A stretch of 35,087 nucleotides of DNA from Muribacter muris (GCF_001038205.1 NZ_JWIZ01000030.1:1-35087), one strand, 5' to 3'; shown: positions 7,372-16,780, counted from the first letter of the stretch. The notes: generated by a model from the letters alone, not told the origin. Numbers and translations are program-made.

Positions 7372-9582
7372 TTAACTCAAATCCTGCGGATCAATATCTA
7401 AAGTGAGGCGAATATCATTTCGCATAAACTCTGCTCGGTGGCGGTCGAAATGATCCAGTAGCCTTTGCAAGATTGTGCGAGAGGAATGTTGCACAAGCAA
7501 ATGCCAACGGTAATGACCGGCTTTTTTTGCCATTGGTGCAGGCATTGGCCCAAGAAATTGAAGCCCCTCCAACCCTTGTTGCTCGCCGATCTGCTGTAAG
7601 CAAGCGGTCAGTTGTTGCAGAAAATCGGCAACTTTTTGGTTCTCTTTTCCCGTTGCCCGAAATAGCACTTGGGCGGAAAACGGCGGCAGCCCCATTATTT
7701 GCCGCATTGTGAGAGCTTGCTCGGCAAACGCCGCATAGCCTTGATTGAGCAAGCTGTTAAGCAAGGGGTGATCGGGGTAATGGCTCTGCAACCACACTTC
7801 CCCCTGTTTAGTCGAGCGTCCAGCACGACCGGCAACTTGCACATAAAGCTGCGCCAGCCGCTCTTCCGCTCGAAAATCCGTTGAGAACAGACTGGCATCG
7901 ACATTCACCAACGCCACCAATGTTACATTAGGAAAATGATGTCCTTTGGCTAACATTTGCGTACCGATCAAAATTTGACTTTTTCCGGATTGAATATCGC
8001 TTAGCTGCTGTTCAAGACTGCCTTTTCTGGCGGTGCTGTCCCGATCGATACGGGCAATTTGATAATCAGGGAAGCGCTCGCCTAACACCTGTTCCAACTG
8101 CTCCGTGCCTAATCCGGTCGTCAGCAGGTTGGTTGAGCCACATTCGGCACATTGGCAAGGCACAACCTGTTGGGCGGCGCAGTGATGGCATCGCAAAATC
8201 CGGCTTTTTTGGTGATAAGTATAAGGTTTATCGCACGCGCCGCACTGACATATCCAGCCGCATTCGTGGCAGAGCAGCACAGGGGCGAAGCCTCGCCGAT
8301 TAAGAAACAGCATTACCTGATTGCCCTGAGCCAAATGGCGTGCCATTTCCGCCAATAAGCGTTCGGATAAGCCGCAAAAAATACGTTGTTGTTTTAAATC
8401 GATCAGTTGTTGTGTAGCAAATTGGGCATTACCCGCCCGCACATTGAGCGACAATCGCTCAAACTTGCCTTTCTGCACATTGTGCAAGCTCTCTAAACTG
8501 GGGGTCGCCGAGCCGAGAATAATCGGTACGTTGCAGTGTTTGGCACGCAATATCGCCAAATCTCGTGCGTGATAGCGCCAGCCGTCTTGCTGTTTGAATG
8601 AGCTGTCGTGTTCTTCATCAATAATCATCAGCCCCAACCGCTCAAACTGGGTAAACAGGGCGGAGCGAGTACCGATCACAATCGCACTTTCGCCGTTTTT
8701 TGCCCGTTGCCACACGTTTAGCCGTTGGCTTTCGTTCAAGTTGGAATGAAGGACATCAATCTCAACATTAAAACGTGCTTGAAAACGCCGGATAGTTTGC
8801 GGGGTCAGCCCGATTTCCGGCACTAACACGAGGATCTGTTCCCCGCGCTTCAACACGCTTTCAATCACCTGTAAATAGACTTCCGTTTTGCCCGAACCGG
8901 TTACGCCGTCCAATAAAAATGCACCAAAGCCCTGTGTGTGAGCGAGGCGGCTGACTACAAGGGTTTGCTGTTTATTCAAGGTTAAACGGTTCGCGGCGTG
9001 GCAAATCGGCTTATCCCCTAACGTTGCTTGCCAAGTGTGCGGGGCAACAGGCTGCGAGTGGGGGGCAATCAAGCCCTTTTCAAGCAGGGCTTTCCAAGCA
9101 GACGCGCTACAAGCGGTCGGTTTTTCAAAAAAATCGGCAAATTCGGCTAATGCCGCCAGTAATTGTTGCTGGGCTTTAGCACGTTTCAAACGCTCGTCAT
9201 TTAACGCTGTTCTGCCCAAATCGGTAACCGAAAAATAATCGGGCGTGTTTCGCACATTCGCTTCGCCTTGACGCAGCTTCACTGGCAACGCACTGTGCAA
9301 CACTTCGCCGAGCGGTGCGTGGTAATAATGCGCCGCCCATTCCAGTAGCTGCCACATTTCTTGGCTGAATAGGCTGTGTTCGTCCAACACGGCGGAAATC
9401 GGTTTGAGCTTTTCAGTCGCAATTACCGTTTCGGTTGGGAAATCGACCACAATACCGATTTTCTCTTGACGACCAAACGGCACGCGCACCCGCACGCCTT
9501 TTTCGGCGTGAAGCGGTTCAGGTAAAAGGTAATCAAAATAGCGTGCCAACGGCACGGGGAGAGCAAGACGGACGAGTTTCAT
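7372..9582 (-). CDS. priA: Primosomal protein N' (replication restart helicase PriA)
   Basis: A 3'-5' superfamily 2 helicase that recognises stalled forks and reloads the replisome. It is 736 residues (E. coli 732). Seen: the N-terminal DNA-binding domain; Walker A GVTGSGKT (226-233); the DEEH box (322-325); eight zinc-binding cysteines between 438 and 481 (CHECGWICQCGAC ... CHHC ... CAEC); and helicase motifs V-VI (QMLAKGHHFPNV, QVAGRAGR). It lies 6 bases downstream of fxsA on the same strand and is probably co-transcribed with it. In E. coli priA lies next to ftsN; here ftsN is about 6 kb away, so that neighbourhood is rearranged. Confidence 0.97.
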   Translation of the reverse strand: MKLVRLALPVPLARYFDYLLPEPLHAEKGVRVRVPFGRQEKIGIVVDFPTETVIATEKLKPISAVLDEHSLFSQEMWQLLEWAAHYYHAPLGEVLHSALPVKLRQGEANVRNTPDYFSVTDLGRTALNDERLKRAKAQQQLLAALAEFADFFEKPTACSASAWKALLEKGLIAPHSQPVAPHTWQATLGDKPICHAANRLTLNKQQTLVVSRLAHTQGFGAFLLDGVTGSGKTEVYLQVIESVLKRGEQILVLVPEIGLTPQTIRRFQARFNVEIDVLHSNLNESQRLNVWQRAKNGESAIVIGTRSALFTQFERLGLMIIDEEHDSSFKQQDGWRYHARDLAILRAKHCNVPIILGSATPSLESLHNVQKGKFERLSLNVRAGNAQFATQQLIDLKQQRIFCGLSERLLAEMARHLAQGNQVMLFLNRRGFAPVLLCHECGWICQCGACDKPYTYHQKSRILRCHHCAAQQVVPCQCAECGSTNLLTTGLGTEQLEQVLGERFPDYQIARIDRDSTARKGSLEQQLSDIQSGKSQILIGTQMLAKGHHFPNVTLVALVNVDASLFSTDFRAEERLAQLYVQVAGRAGRSTKQGEVWLQSHYPDHPLLNSLLNQGYAAFAEQALTMRQIMGLPPFSAQVLFRATGKENQKVADFLQQLTACLQQIGEQQGLEGLQFLGPMPAPMAKKAGHYRWHLLVQHSSRTILQRLLDHFDRHRAEFMRNDIRLTLDIDPQDLS
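9109..9117 (+). repeat. Uptake signal sequence inside priA
   Basis: Exact ACAAGCGGTC, followed by the AT-rich tracts of the extended signal, within a variable inter-domain segment of PriA. Confidence 0.7.
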
Positions 9583-9588
9583 TACAGA

Positions 9589-10050
9589 TTATTTAAGCCA
9601 TTTGTCTTCGTCTTGTTTGCGTTCAAACTCCGCTTCAAAGGTGGTATTGGAACGATCGGGGCGATGCTCGCTAAAGGTCTGGAATTTTACTTTACCGGCA
9701 AAGGCTTTCACGGCTATTCCTTGAATTAAGCTGCGGGTGAAAGGGAGCAATAGCAGCAGGGCGAGAATATCACTCAAAAAGCCGGGGATCAAAAACAGCA
9801 CGCCGGCGATAGCAAAAAAGACCGAGGAAATGACCGCTTGCGTTGGCAGTTGTCCCTGTGCCAGTTGCTGGCGGATCTGGAGGACGGTCATCACACCCCG
9901 TAATTTTAACAGCCACAGCCCGATTGCTGAAATGGCGATCGTCACTAAGATCAGCGGGAATACACCGATGCTCGATCCCACGCTAACCAGCAATGAAATT
10001 TCACAATAAATGTAAAAAAACAGCCCAAAAACAAAAATCAAAATTGGCAT
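9589..10050 (-). CDS. fxsA: FxsA family membrane protein
   Basis: A 153-residue inner-membrane protein with three to four hydrophobic segments (about 1-24, 27-47, 74-90, 91-110) and a polar tail rich in K, E and D. The IYCEISLLVSVG start, a central loop ending QLPTQAV, and the LFLIPGFLSDILALLLLLP motif are those of FxsA. In E. coli, extra FxsA relieves exclusion of phage T7 by the F plasmid; its normal role is unknown. An AAGGGGG ribosome site precedes the ATG. It lies between rraB and priA, all on the minus strand, and is tightly linked to priA. Confidence 0.9.
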   Translation of the reverse strand: MPILIFVFGLFFYIYCEISLLVSVGSSIGVFPLILVTIAISAIGLWLLKLRGVMTVLQIRQQLAQGQLPTQAVISSVFFAIAGVLFLIPGFLSDILALLLLLPFTRSLIQGIAVKAFAGKVKFQTFSEHRPDRSNTTFEAEFERKQDEDKWLK

Positions 10051-10113
10051 AATGCCCCCTTATTAGATTGAATGTGGGATAGATTGGGTCAAATCGGGCA
10101 TTTTCAACGCACT

Positions 10114-10542
10114 TTAGTGGCGAGATGTTGGCTCGTCTTCGTCAAATTCATCGTCAAAAAATTGCCCGTCTTCGCCGTATTCGTCTTCCTCGCCGTTCGG
10201 ATCTTCAAAATAAGTTCCCCAACCTTCGTATTCCGCACCGGCTTTTTCAATTAACGGCAGCAGCTCTTTTTGTTGGGCGGTGATTAACTCGGCATCCAGT
10301 TTGAGTTCGGAGACAATATCGCACACGAACAACAATTTGCCGTTTTCTTCCTCCACTTCCTCCGCATCGGAAATTTCATAGCCGAGCTTGTAGGCATCGA
10401 CCACCAATTTTTCCAGTTTATCGAAATCACGGTGGGCAACGTGATGTTCAATGATATAAAGTGCGTCCGGATCGCTGCCGTCCGCTAACAGCGATGCGAT
10501 AATTTCATCGGTTTCGGTTCTTAATGCGTTAAAATCGTACAT
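10114..10542 (-). CDS. rraB: Regulator of RNase E activity RraB
   Basis: It binds the C-terminal half of RNase E, changes degradosome make-up and slows decay of some mRNAs. The 142 residues resemble E. coli RraB (138) throughout: [18 protein letters not shown] near the N-terminus, [13 protein letters not shown] in the middle and [16 protein letters not shown] towards the C-terminus, ending in an acidic tail. A GAGGA ribosome site lies 7 bases before the ATG. It is divergent from ilvD and upstream of fxsA. Confidence 0.93.
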   Translation of the reverse strand: MYDFNALRTETDEIIASLLADGSDPDALYIIEHHVAHRDFDKLEKLVVDAYKLGYEISDAEEVEEENGKLLFVCDIVSELKLDAELITAQQKELLPLIEKAGAEYEGWGTYFEDPNGEEDEYGEDGQFFDDEFDEDEPTSRH

Positions 10543-10611
10543 TTTTTCTTCCTCATTTTTATCCTAGATAAGCGCCTTGGCTTTTGCTACTATTGTACCC
10601 CAGTTTTATCG

Positions 10612-10620
10612 GCAAGCGGT
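10612..10620 (+). repeat. Uptake signal sequence, one mismatch, in the ilvD leader
   Basis: GCAAGCGGTC followed by AT-rich tracts (TTTTTTTGCAAAAA), the extended form of the signal, between rraB and ilvD. Confidence 0.6.
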
Positions 10621-10697
10621 CTGTTTTCAGGCTTTTTTTGCAAAAACAGTCAGTATTGACAAAATATAACGCACACAACATTTTACTTGGAGAGATT

Positions 10698-12533
10698 ATG
10701 CCAAAATTACGTTCGGCGACCAGTACGCAAGGTCGCAATATGGCAGGGGCGAGAGCCTTATGGCGTGCCACAGGAATGAAAGAAAACGATTTCGGAAAGC
10801 CGATTATTGCGGTGGTTAATTCTTTTACCCAATTTGTGCCGGGACACGTTCACTTAAAAGATATGGGACAGTTGGTGGCCGCAGAAATTGAGAAAGCCGG
10901 CGGAGTGGCGAAAGAATTTAACACCATTGCGGTAGATGACGGCATTGCAATGGGACACGGCGGAATGCTTTATTCACTACCGTCCCGCGATTTGATTGCC
11001 GATTCGGTGGAATATATGGTTAATGCCCACTGCGCCGATGCGATGGTGTGTATTTCCAACTGCGATAAAATCACACCGGGTATGTTAATGGCGGCGTTAC
11101 GCCTGAATATTCCGACCATTTTTGTCTCCGGCGGCCCGATGGAAGCGGGTAAAACCAAATTATCTGACCAAATCATTAAGCTTGATTTGGTGGACGCAAT
11201 GGTGCAAAGTGCCGATAAAAGCGTATCCGATGACGATGTCAATGCGATTGAACGTTCCGCCTGCCCGACCTGCGGTTCTTGCTCGGGTATGTTCACCGCT
11301 AATTCAATGAACTGTTTAACGGAAGCGTTGGGCTTGAGCTTGCCGGGCAACGGATCTTGCCTTGCCACCCACGCAGATCGTAAAGGGCTGTTCTTGCAAG
11401 CGGGCAGACAGATTGTCGAACTTTGCAAAAAATATTATGAGCAGGACGATTTTTCCGTTCTCCCTCGTGCCATCGCCACCAAAGAGGCGTTTGATAACGC
11501 AATGAGTTTGGATATTGCAATGGGCGGTTCAACCAATACGGTCTTGCATCTATTGGCGGCAGCGCAAGAGGCGGAAGTGGATTTCACAATGGCGGATATT
11601 GACCGTTTGTCCCGCCGTGTGCCGTGCTTGAGTAAAGTTGCGCCGAATACCGCCAAATATCATATGGAAGATGTACACCGTGCCGGCGGGATTATGGCAA
11701 TTCTCGGCGAGCTGGATCGGGCAAATTTACTGAATAACCAAACCCGTACCGTATTAGGAATGAGCCTCGCCGAGCAGATCGCCCAATACGATATTATGCT
11801 GACTCAAGATGAAGCGGTGCATCGGTTTTTCCGTGCCGGCCCGGCTGGTATCCGCACAACGCAAGCGTTCTCACAAGATACTCGTTGGGAAACAGTCGAT
11901 AACGACCGTGAAAACGGCTGTATCCGCAGCAAAACCCACGCTTATAGTCAAGACGGTGGTTTGGCGATGCTCTCCGGCAATATCGCATTAGACGGTTGTA
12001 TTGTAAAAACGGCCGGTGTAGATGAAAGTATCTTGACATTCAGCGGCAAAGCCATCGTGTTTGAAAGCCAAGAAGATGCCGTGGCAGGCATTTTAGGCGG
12101 CAAAGTACAGGCGGGGCACGTTGTGGTTATTCGCTATGAAGGGCCGAAAGGCGGACCGGGAATGCAAGAAATGCTGTATCCGACCAGCTATTTAAAATCA
12201 ATGGGACTAGGCAAAGCCTGTGCCTTGCTCACGGACGGACGTTTCTCCGGCGGCACATCAGGGTTGTCTATCGGACACTGCTCACCGGAAGCGGCGGCAG
12301 GCGGGACAATCGGTTTAGTGAAAGACGGCGACACGATTAACATTGATATTCCGAACCGCTCAATCCAACTAATTGTCTCTGATGAGGAACTTGCCCAACG
12401 CCGTGCCGAACAAGACGCAAAAGGCTGGCAGCCGGCAAACCGCCAACGTGAAGTATCATTTGCCTTGAAAGTGTACGGTCATTTCGCTACATCGGCGGAT
12501 AAAGGTGCAGTGCGGGATAAATCCAAAATTTAA
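10698..12533 (+). CDS. ilvD: Dihydroxy-acid dehydratase
   Basis: It dehydrates dihydroxy-isovalerate and dihydroxy-methylvalerate to the 2-keto acids, the third common step of valine and isoleucine synthesis. It is 611 residues (E. coli 616), starting [19 protein letters not shown]. Iron-sulfur and metal ligands are visible: VDDG (79-82), C122 in [11 protein letters not shown] and C195 in [11 protein letters not shown]. The open frame extends 38 codons upstream, but a GGAG ribosome site sits 6 bases before the chosen ATG and the family begins there. No ilv leader peptide or attenuator is visible. The gene stands alone, ending at a strong terminator. Confidence 0.97.
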   Translation: MPKLRSATSTQGRNMAGARALWRATGMKENDFGKPIIAVVNSFTQFVPGHVHLKDMGQLVAAEIEKAGGVAKEFNTIAVDDGIAMGHGGMLYSLPSRDLIADSVEYMVNAHCADAMVCISNCDKITPGMLMAALRLNIPTIFVSGGPMEAGKTKLSDQIIKLDLVDAMVQSADKSVSDDDVNAIERSACPTCGSCSGMFTANSMNCLTEALGLSLPGNGSCLATHADRKGLFLQAGRQIVELCKKYYEQDDFSVLPRAIATKEAFDNAMSLDIAMGGSTNTVLHLLAAAQEAEVDFTMADIDRLSRRVPCLSKVAPNTAKYHMEDVHRAGGIMAILGELDRANLLNNQTRTVLGMSLAEQIAQYDIMLTQDEAVHRFFRAGPAGIRTTQAFSQDTRWETVDNDRENGCIRSKTHAYSQDGGLAMLSGNIALDGCIVKTAGVDESILTFSGKAIVFESQEDAVAGILGGKVQAGHVVVIRYEGPKGGPGMQEMLYPTSYLKSMGLGKACALLTDGRFSGGTSGLSIGHCSPEAAAGGTIGLVKDGDTINIDIPNRSIQLIVSDEELAQRRAEQDAKGWQPANRQREVSFALKVYGHFATSADKGAVRDKSKI

Positions 12534-12540
12534 GTATAAC

Positions 12541-12571
12541 GAAAGGACGCATAATGCGTCCTTTCTTTTTT
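12541..12571 (+). terminator. Rho-independent terminator after ilvD
   Basis: An 11-bp perfect stem GAAAGGACGCA / TGCGTCCTTTC with a 3-base loop and a T6 run. Confidence 0.92.
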
Positions 12572-12587
12572 AGACAAACAGGTAAAA

Positions 12588-12974
12588 ATGATGTTTAGAT
12601 TATATTTGATACTTTACAGTATGGCTTTGTTAGTCGGCTGCGCACCGAGTGAAACAACACGTTTATCCAAACCGCAAACGCCGGATAACATAGCACAATG
12701 CCCTTTCGGGCGGTGTGCCGAGCAAAATACAGCGATCGAAGCCCCCATTGCTCTTGCCGGTGCATTATTGATGGTTGCCTTAAACAAAACGCACACCGAT
12801 TTTACCCTCCCGACAAAACAACCTCACGCGACACCTTTTTACCTAAAGCCAACGGTGCCTTACCAAGAGGTACAAAAATCCCCAAATCTATCCCCTATTA
12901 AGCAACCGTTGTCGGAAATCAGTAAAAAAACATTAAATTTTGATCCGAAACAGTTTCACAAATTGCAAAACTAA
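12588..12974 (+). CDS. Small predicted lipoprotein, function unknown
   Basis: A 128-residue protein I do not recognise. The first 17 residues are hydrophobic and end in the lipobox LLVGC, so Cys18 would be lipidated and the protein anchored in the envelope. A second short hydrophobic stretch (about 52-65, PIALAGALLMVAL) lies inside the mature part. A CPFGRC cysteine pair follows the lipobox by 20-25 residues. The C-terminal half is rich in proline and lysine. An AGGT-containing ribosome site precedes two consecutive ATGs; either may be used. It stands between the ilvD terminator and scrK with 53 bases before scrK, so co-transcription with scrK is possible but unproven. Confidence 0.65.
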   Translation: MMFRLYLILYSMALLVGCAPSETTRLSKPQTPDNIAQCPFGRCAEQNTAIEAPIALAGALLMVALNKTHTDFTLPTKQPHATPFYLKPTVPYQEVQKSPNLSPIKQPLSEISKKTLNFDPKQFHKLQN

Positions 12975-13027
12975 ACCGTTTTAGCTACTATTTCACCCAA
13001 TTTTTCACGATTAAAAAGGCAACATTT

Positions 13028-13951
13028 ATGAGTAAAATTTGGGTATTAGGCGATGCGGTCGTAGATTTAATTCCCGATGGCGAACATCACTATTTACGCT
13101 GTGCCGGCGGCGCACCGGCAAATGTCGCTGTCGGCGTTGCCCGTTTAGGCGGTCAAGCCGGCTTTATCGGGCGAGTCGGCAATGATCCGCTCGGCAAATT
13201 TATGCGGCAAACCTTGCAGGCGGAGAATGTCAATACCGATCAGATGATTTTAGATCCCAAGCAACGCACCTCCACCGTTATTGTCGGGTTAGATGAGGGC
13301 GAACGTAGCTTTACGTTTATGGTCAATCCGAGTGCCGATCAGTTTCTAGAAATCGGCGATTTACCCCATTTCCAATCGGGCGATTTCCTACACTGTTGCT
13401 CGATTGCTTTAATCAACGAGCCGTCCCGCTCTACCACCCTTGAGGCAATTCGCCGCATCAAAGAGGCGGGCGGCTATTTTTCGTTTGATCCGAATTTGCG
13501 AGAATCCCTGTGGGGATCCCTTGAAGAGATGAAGCAAGTCGTCAATCAAGTGGTTGCAATGGCAGATGTACTGAAATTCTCCGAAGAAGAATTAACCTTA
13601 CTCACCAACACAACCAGCCTTGAAGCCGCTACCCGAATAATGACAGCGCAGTATCCGCAAAAACTGATCATTGTTACGTTGGGCAAAGACGGGGCGATTT
13701 TCCACCTCAACGGCATCCGTAAAACCGTGGCAGGCAAAGCGTTAGAGCCGATTGACACCACTGGTGCAGGCGATGCGTTTGTCAGCGGATTACTGGCGGG
13801 ATTATCCGATGTCGGCGACTGGCAAAAAGAAAGCGTATTGGTTGAGGTAATCCGCAAAGCCAATGCCTCCGGCGCATTAGCTACAACGGCAAAAGGGGCA
13901 ATGTCCGCCCTGCCGAATAAAGCGCAACTCGAAGCATTTTTAGCCCAATAA
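13028..13951 (+). CDS. scrK: Fructokinase (PfkB family)
   Basis: It phosphorylates the fructose released by sucrose-6-phosphate hydrolysis to fructose-6-phosphate in the cytoplasm. The 307 residues show both PfkB signatures: GGAPANVAVGVARLGG (27-42) and DTTGAGDAFVSG (243-254, with the catalytic base D249). MSKIWVLGDAVVDLIP at the start is typical of ScrK-type fructokinases. The choice of fructose over other sugars rests mainly on the scrB neighbour, 89 bases downstream on the same strand. Confidence 0.92.
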   Translation: MSKIWVLGDAVVDLIPDGEHHYLRCAGGAPANVAVGVARLGGQAGFIGRVGNDPLGKFMRQTLQAENVNTDQMILDPKQRTSTVIVGLDEGERSFTFMVNPSADQFLEIGDLPHFQSGDFLHCCSIALINEPSRSTTLEAIRRIKEAGGYFSFDPNLRESLWGSLEEMKQVVNQVVAMADVLKFSEEELTLLTNTTSLEAATRIMTAQYPQKLIIVTLGKDGAIFHLNGIRKTVAGKALEPIDTTGAGDAFVSGLLAGLSDVGDWQKESVLVEVIRKANASGALATTAKGAMSALPNKAQLEAFLAQ

Positions 13952-13958
13952 CCTATTG

Positions 13959-14016
13959 ACAAGCGGTCTGTTAAAGCCAATTTTTTGCAAAATAGTCTAT
14001 TTAACGCACCGCTTGC
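13959..14016. repeat. Inverted pair of uptake signals between scrK and scrB
   Basis: ACAAGCGGTC (13959-13968) and, 40 bases on, ACCGCTTGC (14008-14016) in opposite orientation. The pair could fold into a hairpin with a long loop. No T run follows, so a terminating effect is doubtful. Confidence 0.6.
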
Positions 14017-14040
14017 ATTCACTTCTTATCGGAGATGACA

Positions 14041-15483
14041 ATGCATATTTTTAATCAAGGCAAATACAAAAGCCTGCACGCACAAACGCACGGCGAGCTA
14101 GACCATATTCGCCGGCAAGTTGAACAAGATAAAGATTTCCGCCCCCGTTATCATCTTGCCGCCCCGACAGGACTATTAAACGATCCGAACGGGCTACTTT
14201 TTGACGGCGAGAAATACCACATCTTCTACCAATGGTTTCCCTTTGACGCCATACACGGAATGAAACATTGGCAACATTTTACCACCACCGATTTTCAAAC
14301 CTTTACCGCTGCCGATATGTTGATCCCCGATGAGCTGTTTGAATCCCACGGCTGCTACTCGGGCGGGGCGATTTTATGGCAAGACAAGATTGTAGCGTTT
14401 TATACGGGCAATACGCGCCGAGCGAGCGATAATCAGCGTATTCCGCACCAAAATATTGCGATTTTTGACAAATCGGGGAAATTGTTGGAAAAGCGTTGTA
14501 TTATGGATCGCGCCCCTGACGGCTACACGGAACACGTCCGTGATCCGAAGCCCTTTATCACCACAGAAGGCAAAATTCGCTTTGTGTTAGGCGCACAACG
14601 GCAAGATCTCAGCGGCACGGCATTACTGTATGAAATGGCGGATTTAACGGATACCCCCCGTTTACTGTCTGAATTAGCGATTGTACCGTTTGATAACGAT
14701 AAGGTATTTATGTGGGAATGCCCCGATCTGTTCCAGTTAGACGGCAAAGATCTGTTTATCTGGTCGCCGCAAGGAAAAGCACGGGAGGCAAAACGTTTCC
14801 AAAACAATTACCACGCCACCTATGCACTGGGCAAGCTGGAGGGCACAACGCTACACGCCGAGCATATAGAAGAACTGGACTACGGCTTTGATTTTTATGC
14901 GCCGCAAACCATTCAGAATGCACACGGGATATTGTACGGCTGGGTTGGGCTGCCGGATCTGACCTACCCGACCGATGACTATAAATGGCATTCAATGCTC
15001 ACAATGCCACGTCAGTTGAAAGTTAAAAACGGGCGGCTTTACCAACAACCGATTGCACAAATTTATGCGCAATTAGGGGAAAAGCAATCACATCAATTAG
15101 CAGGAATTGTACACCTTGACGGCTTAGATACCGCCTATTTGCAAATTACTGTTGAAAACCAACCGCTTGCTATTCAGTTCTTTAACAATGCACAAGGGCA
15201 ACATCTCAACCTGAGGTATGAAAACGGCATTGTCAGCCTTGATCGCAGCCAAACGACACAAACGGCGTTGATGGCGGAATTTGGTACGCTACGGCAGTGC
15301 GAAATAGCAGATTTGCAGTCTATTGAGCTTTTTTTCGATCGTTCGGTTGTGGAGATTTTCCTCAATCACGGCGAGAAAGTGCTCACCTCCCGTTTCTTTA
15401 TTCAAGATCGCCAAAATTGCCTGCAAGTTTCACGTCCGGTACAGGCGGAAATCGCACAAATGGCGGAGATTGTTTATCGCTAA
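14041..15483 (+). CDS. scrB: Sucrose-6-phosphate hydrolase (GH32)
   Basis: It splits imported sucrose-6-phosphate to glucose-6-phosphate and fructose in the cytoplasm (no signal peptide). The 480 residues contain the GH32 catalytic triad: nucleophile D48 in LLNDPNG, the stabiliser in RDP (167-169) and acid/base E226 in WECPDLF, followed by the C-terminal beta-sandwich. An ATG two codons earlier is in frame, but a GGAG ribosome site lies 6 bases before the chosen one. scrK is just upstream. No sucrose PTS permease, other transporter or LacI-type repressor gene is adjacent, so substrate entry must be encoded elsewhere. Unphosphorylated sucrose or a fructan oligomer cannot be excluded. Confidence 0.93.
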   Translation: MHIFNQGKYKSLHAQTHGELDHIRRQVEQDKDFRPRYHLAAPTGLLNDPNGLLFDGEKYHIFYQWFPFDAIHGMKHWQHFTTTDFQTFTAADMLIPDELFESHGCYSGGAILWQDKIVAFYTGNTRRASDNQRIPHQNIAIFDKSGKLLEKRCIMDRAPDGYTEHVRDPKPFITTEGKIRFVLGAQRQDLSGTALLYEMADLTDTPRLLSELAIVPFDNDKVFMWECPDLFQLDGKDLFIWSPQGKAREAKRFQNNYHATYALGKLEGTTLHAEHIEELDYGFDFYAPQTIQNAHGILYGWVGLPDLTYPTDDYKWHSMLTMPRQLKVKNGRLYQQPIAQIYAQLGEKQSHQLAGIVHLDGLDTAYLQITVENQPLAIQFFNNAQGQHLNLRYENGIVSLDRSQTTQTALMAEFGTLRQCEIADLQSIELFFDRSVVEIFLNHGEKVLTSRFFIQDRQNCLQVSRPVQAEIAQMAEIVYR

Positions 15484-15486
15484 CCA

Positions 15487-15513
15487 CAAAAAAGGGACAC
15501 AATGTGTCCCTTT
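15487..15513. terminator. Bidirectional terminator between scrB and DUF2322 gene
   Basis: A 10-bp stem AAAGGGACAC / GTGTCCCTTT with a 3-base loop. On the minus strand it runs directly into a T6 tract, so it is strongest for the minus-strand unit ending at 15529. Confidence 0.85.
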
Positions 15514-15528
15514 CCTCAAATCTAAAAA

Positions 15529-15846
15529 TTACTTTGCGTTAGGTTGTAATTGCAAAGTGAGATCTTGCTCAATCACCTTTAACAGCAAATCGATATTCGG
15601 GTGCTTGCCGATATTTTGCTTAGCATCTTCAAGATGTTCGGCAAACCACGCAATTCCCTGTGATGCCGCTGTTTTATCAAGTGTGCCGCCAAATTTTTCG
15701 GCTAAGGCGTTGTAAAGTTTCAATGAGCCTAATTTACCTTCCTGTGCAGGAATATGGTGAACAGCCTCACTACTTGCATTTAATACGTCCAGCCCACTCA
15801 AATGGCTGATGTCGGGAAAGGTGGCTAAATAATCTTTAAACTGCAT
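15529..15846 (-). CDS. DUF2322 family protein, function unknown
   Basis: A 105-residue soluble protein with no signal peptide, membrane segment or catalytic motif I can name. It resembles, from memory, the small DUF2322 proteins found in Pasteurellaceae and some beta-proteobacteria. An AGGAG ribosome site precedes the ATG. The gene starts 18 bases after the ftsN stop on the same strand and is followed by a terminator, so it is the last gene of a unit with ftsN, possibly also thiPQ. The position beside ftsN does not by itself imply a division role. Confidence 0.6.
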   Translation of the reverse strand: MQFKDYLATFPDISHLSGLDVLNASSEAVHHIPAQEGKLGSLKLYNALAEKFGGTLDKTAASQGIAWFAEHLEDAKQNIGKHPNIDLLLKVIEQDLTLQLQPNAK

Positions 15847-15864
15847 AATGCGCTCCTATATTGA

Positions 15865-16713
15865 TTACATTCCAACGATTAAACATTCCGCCACGCTGCG
15901 TGCGTTTGATTGTGCTGCCGAGGTAGCAGCACGGTCGCCGATCGGCCCGATCACCACTCTATTCCACTCACCGTTACTGTTAATTCTGGCATTATAGCCT
16001 GCCATTGCCAAGCGAGCCTGCATATTTTCCGCTTGCGCTTTATTTTTAAACGCACCACATTGCAAGCCGTATTTACCCGCTGCCGGTTTTGCAATATCCG
16101 CAGGTTTGGCTGCACTGGCAACCACTTTTGCTGGCTCTTGTTTCGGGTTTTGCTCAGTTGCTTTGGTTTGAGCTTTTACCTGTGCCTGCTGTTCTGCTTT
16201 TTTAGCAGCCTCTTGCTGTTTTTTCAGCTCGGCTTGGCGTTTTTCTTCTGCTAATTGCTTCTCTTTTGCCTTTTTCAATGATAGCTCTTCGGCTAAAGCC
16301 GCATCGGTTTCGGAAGAAGCTGTTTCTTTCGTTTGTCCATTTGGCTGGGGCTGTGCTTGAGTAGCTTGTACTTGTTGTAGCTTACGCTGCTCCTCTTCTT
16401 TTTGGCGTTGGAGCTGCTGCTCTTGCTCCTTGGTTAATTTAGCCAGTTTGGAGTTTTTATCCACCGGCACTTCACGGGTTTCCAAATCACGAATATAGCT
16501 ATATACCTCTTCCGGCGGAGAAGGCAGGGTACTTTTCGGCTGGGAAGGGGCAACGGTTTGTGTTGGAATGGTTTGAACAGGGGCATTCTCTTTTAGCACC
16601 CAAAGTCCAAGCCCGCTCATCATCAGCAATAATATTAAAATGGCTAAAATCAGCGAACGGTTCGTGCCTTTTTTATTTTTTTTAGCACGTGCAGCGTAAT
16701 CACGGTTTGGCAA
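15865..16713 (-). CDS. ftsN: Cell division protein FtsN (TTG start)
   Basis: A bitopic inner-membrane protein that triggers septal peptidoglycan synthesis by FtsWI. The 282 residues comprise a cytoplasmic start PNRDYAARAKK like other FtsN proteins; a membrane helix (about 20-41); the essential periplasmic motif PPEEVYSYIRDLETREV (66-82), close to PPEERWRYIKELESRQ of E. coli; a long Q/K/E/A coiled linker (about 90-205); and a C-terminal SPOR domain (212-282) that binds denuded glycans. The start is TTG, with GAGGA about 6 bases upstream; no in-frame ATG or GTG fits the conserved N-terminus. It is 67 bases downstream of thiQ and 18 bases upstream of the DUF2322 gene. Confidence 0.93.
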   Translation of the reverse strand: MPNRDYAARAKKNKKGTNRSLILAILILLLMMSGLGLWVLKENAPVQTIPTQTVAPSQPKSTLPSPPEEVYSYIRDLETREVPVDKNSKLAKLTKEQEQQLQRQKEEEQRKLQQVQATQAQPQPNGQTKETASSETDAALAEELSLKKAKEKQLAEEKRQAELKKQQEAAKKAEQQAQVKAQTKATEQNPKQEPAKVVASAAKPADIAKPAAGKYGLQCGAFKNKAQAENMQARLAMAGYNARINSNGEWNRVVIGPIGDRAATSAAQSNARSVAECLIVGM

Positions 16714-16780
16714 AATAATCCTCGCAAGAATGAAATGAAATCAATAAATTATCCATATTACTCAAAAAATGCCCGCTTGG

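Noticed and set aside
10107-10115. ACGCACTTT, near the H. influenzae-type uptake signal AAGTGCGGT
   Set aside because: One mismatch in the core and a single occurrence; the window otherwise carries many Apl-type signals, so this is chance.
10656-10661. TTGACA as an ilvD -35 box
   Set aside because: The hexamer is perfect, but no acceptable -10 lies 16-18 bases downstream, so I did not call a promoter.
10584-10697. Upstream extension of the ilvD frame
   Set aside because: The extra 38 residues are absent from the family, and a GGAG site sits directly before the later ATG. The same reasoning removes upstream extensions of carB, clpP, chaA and the porin.
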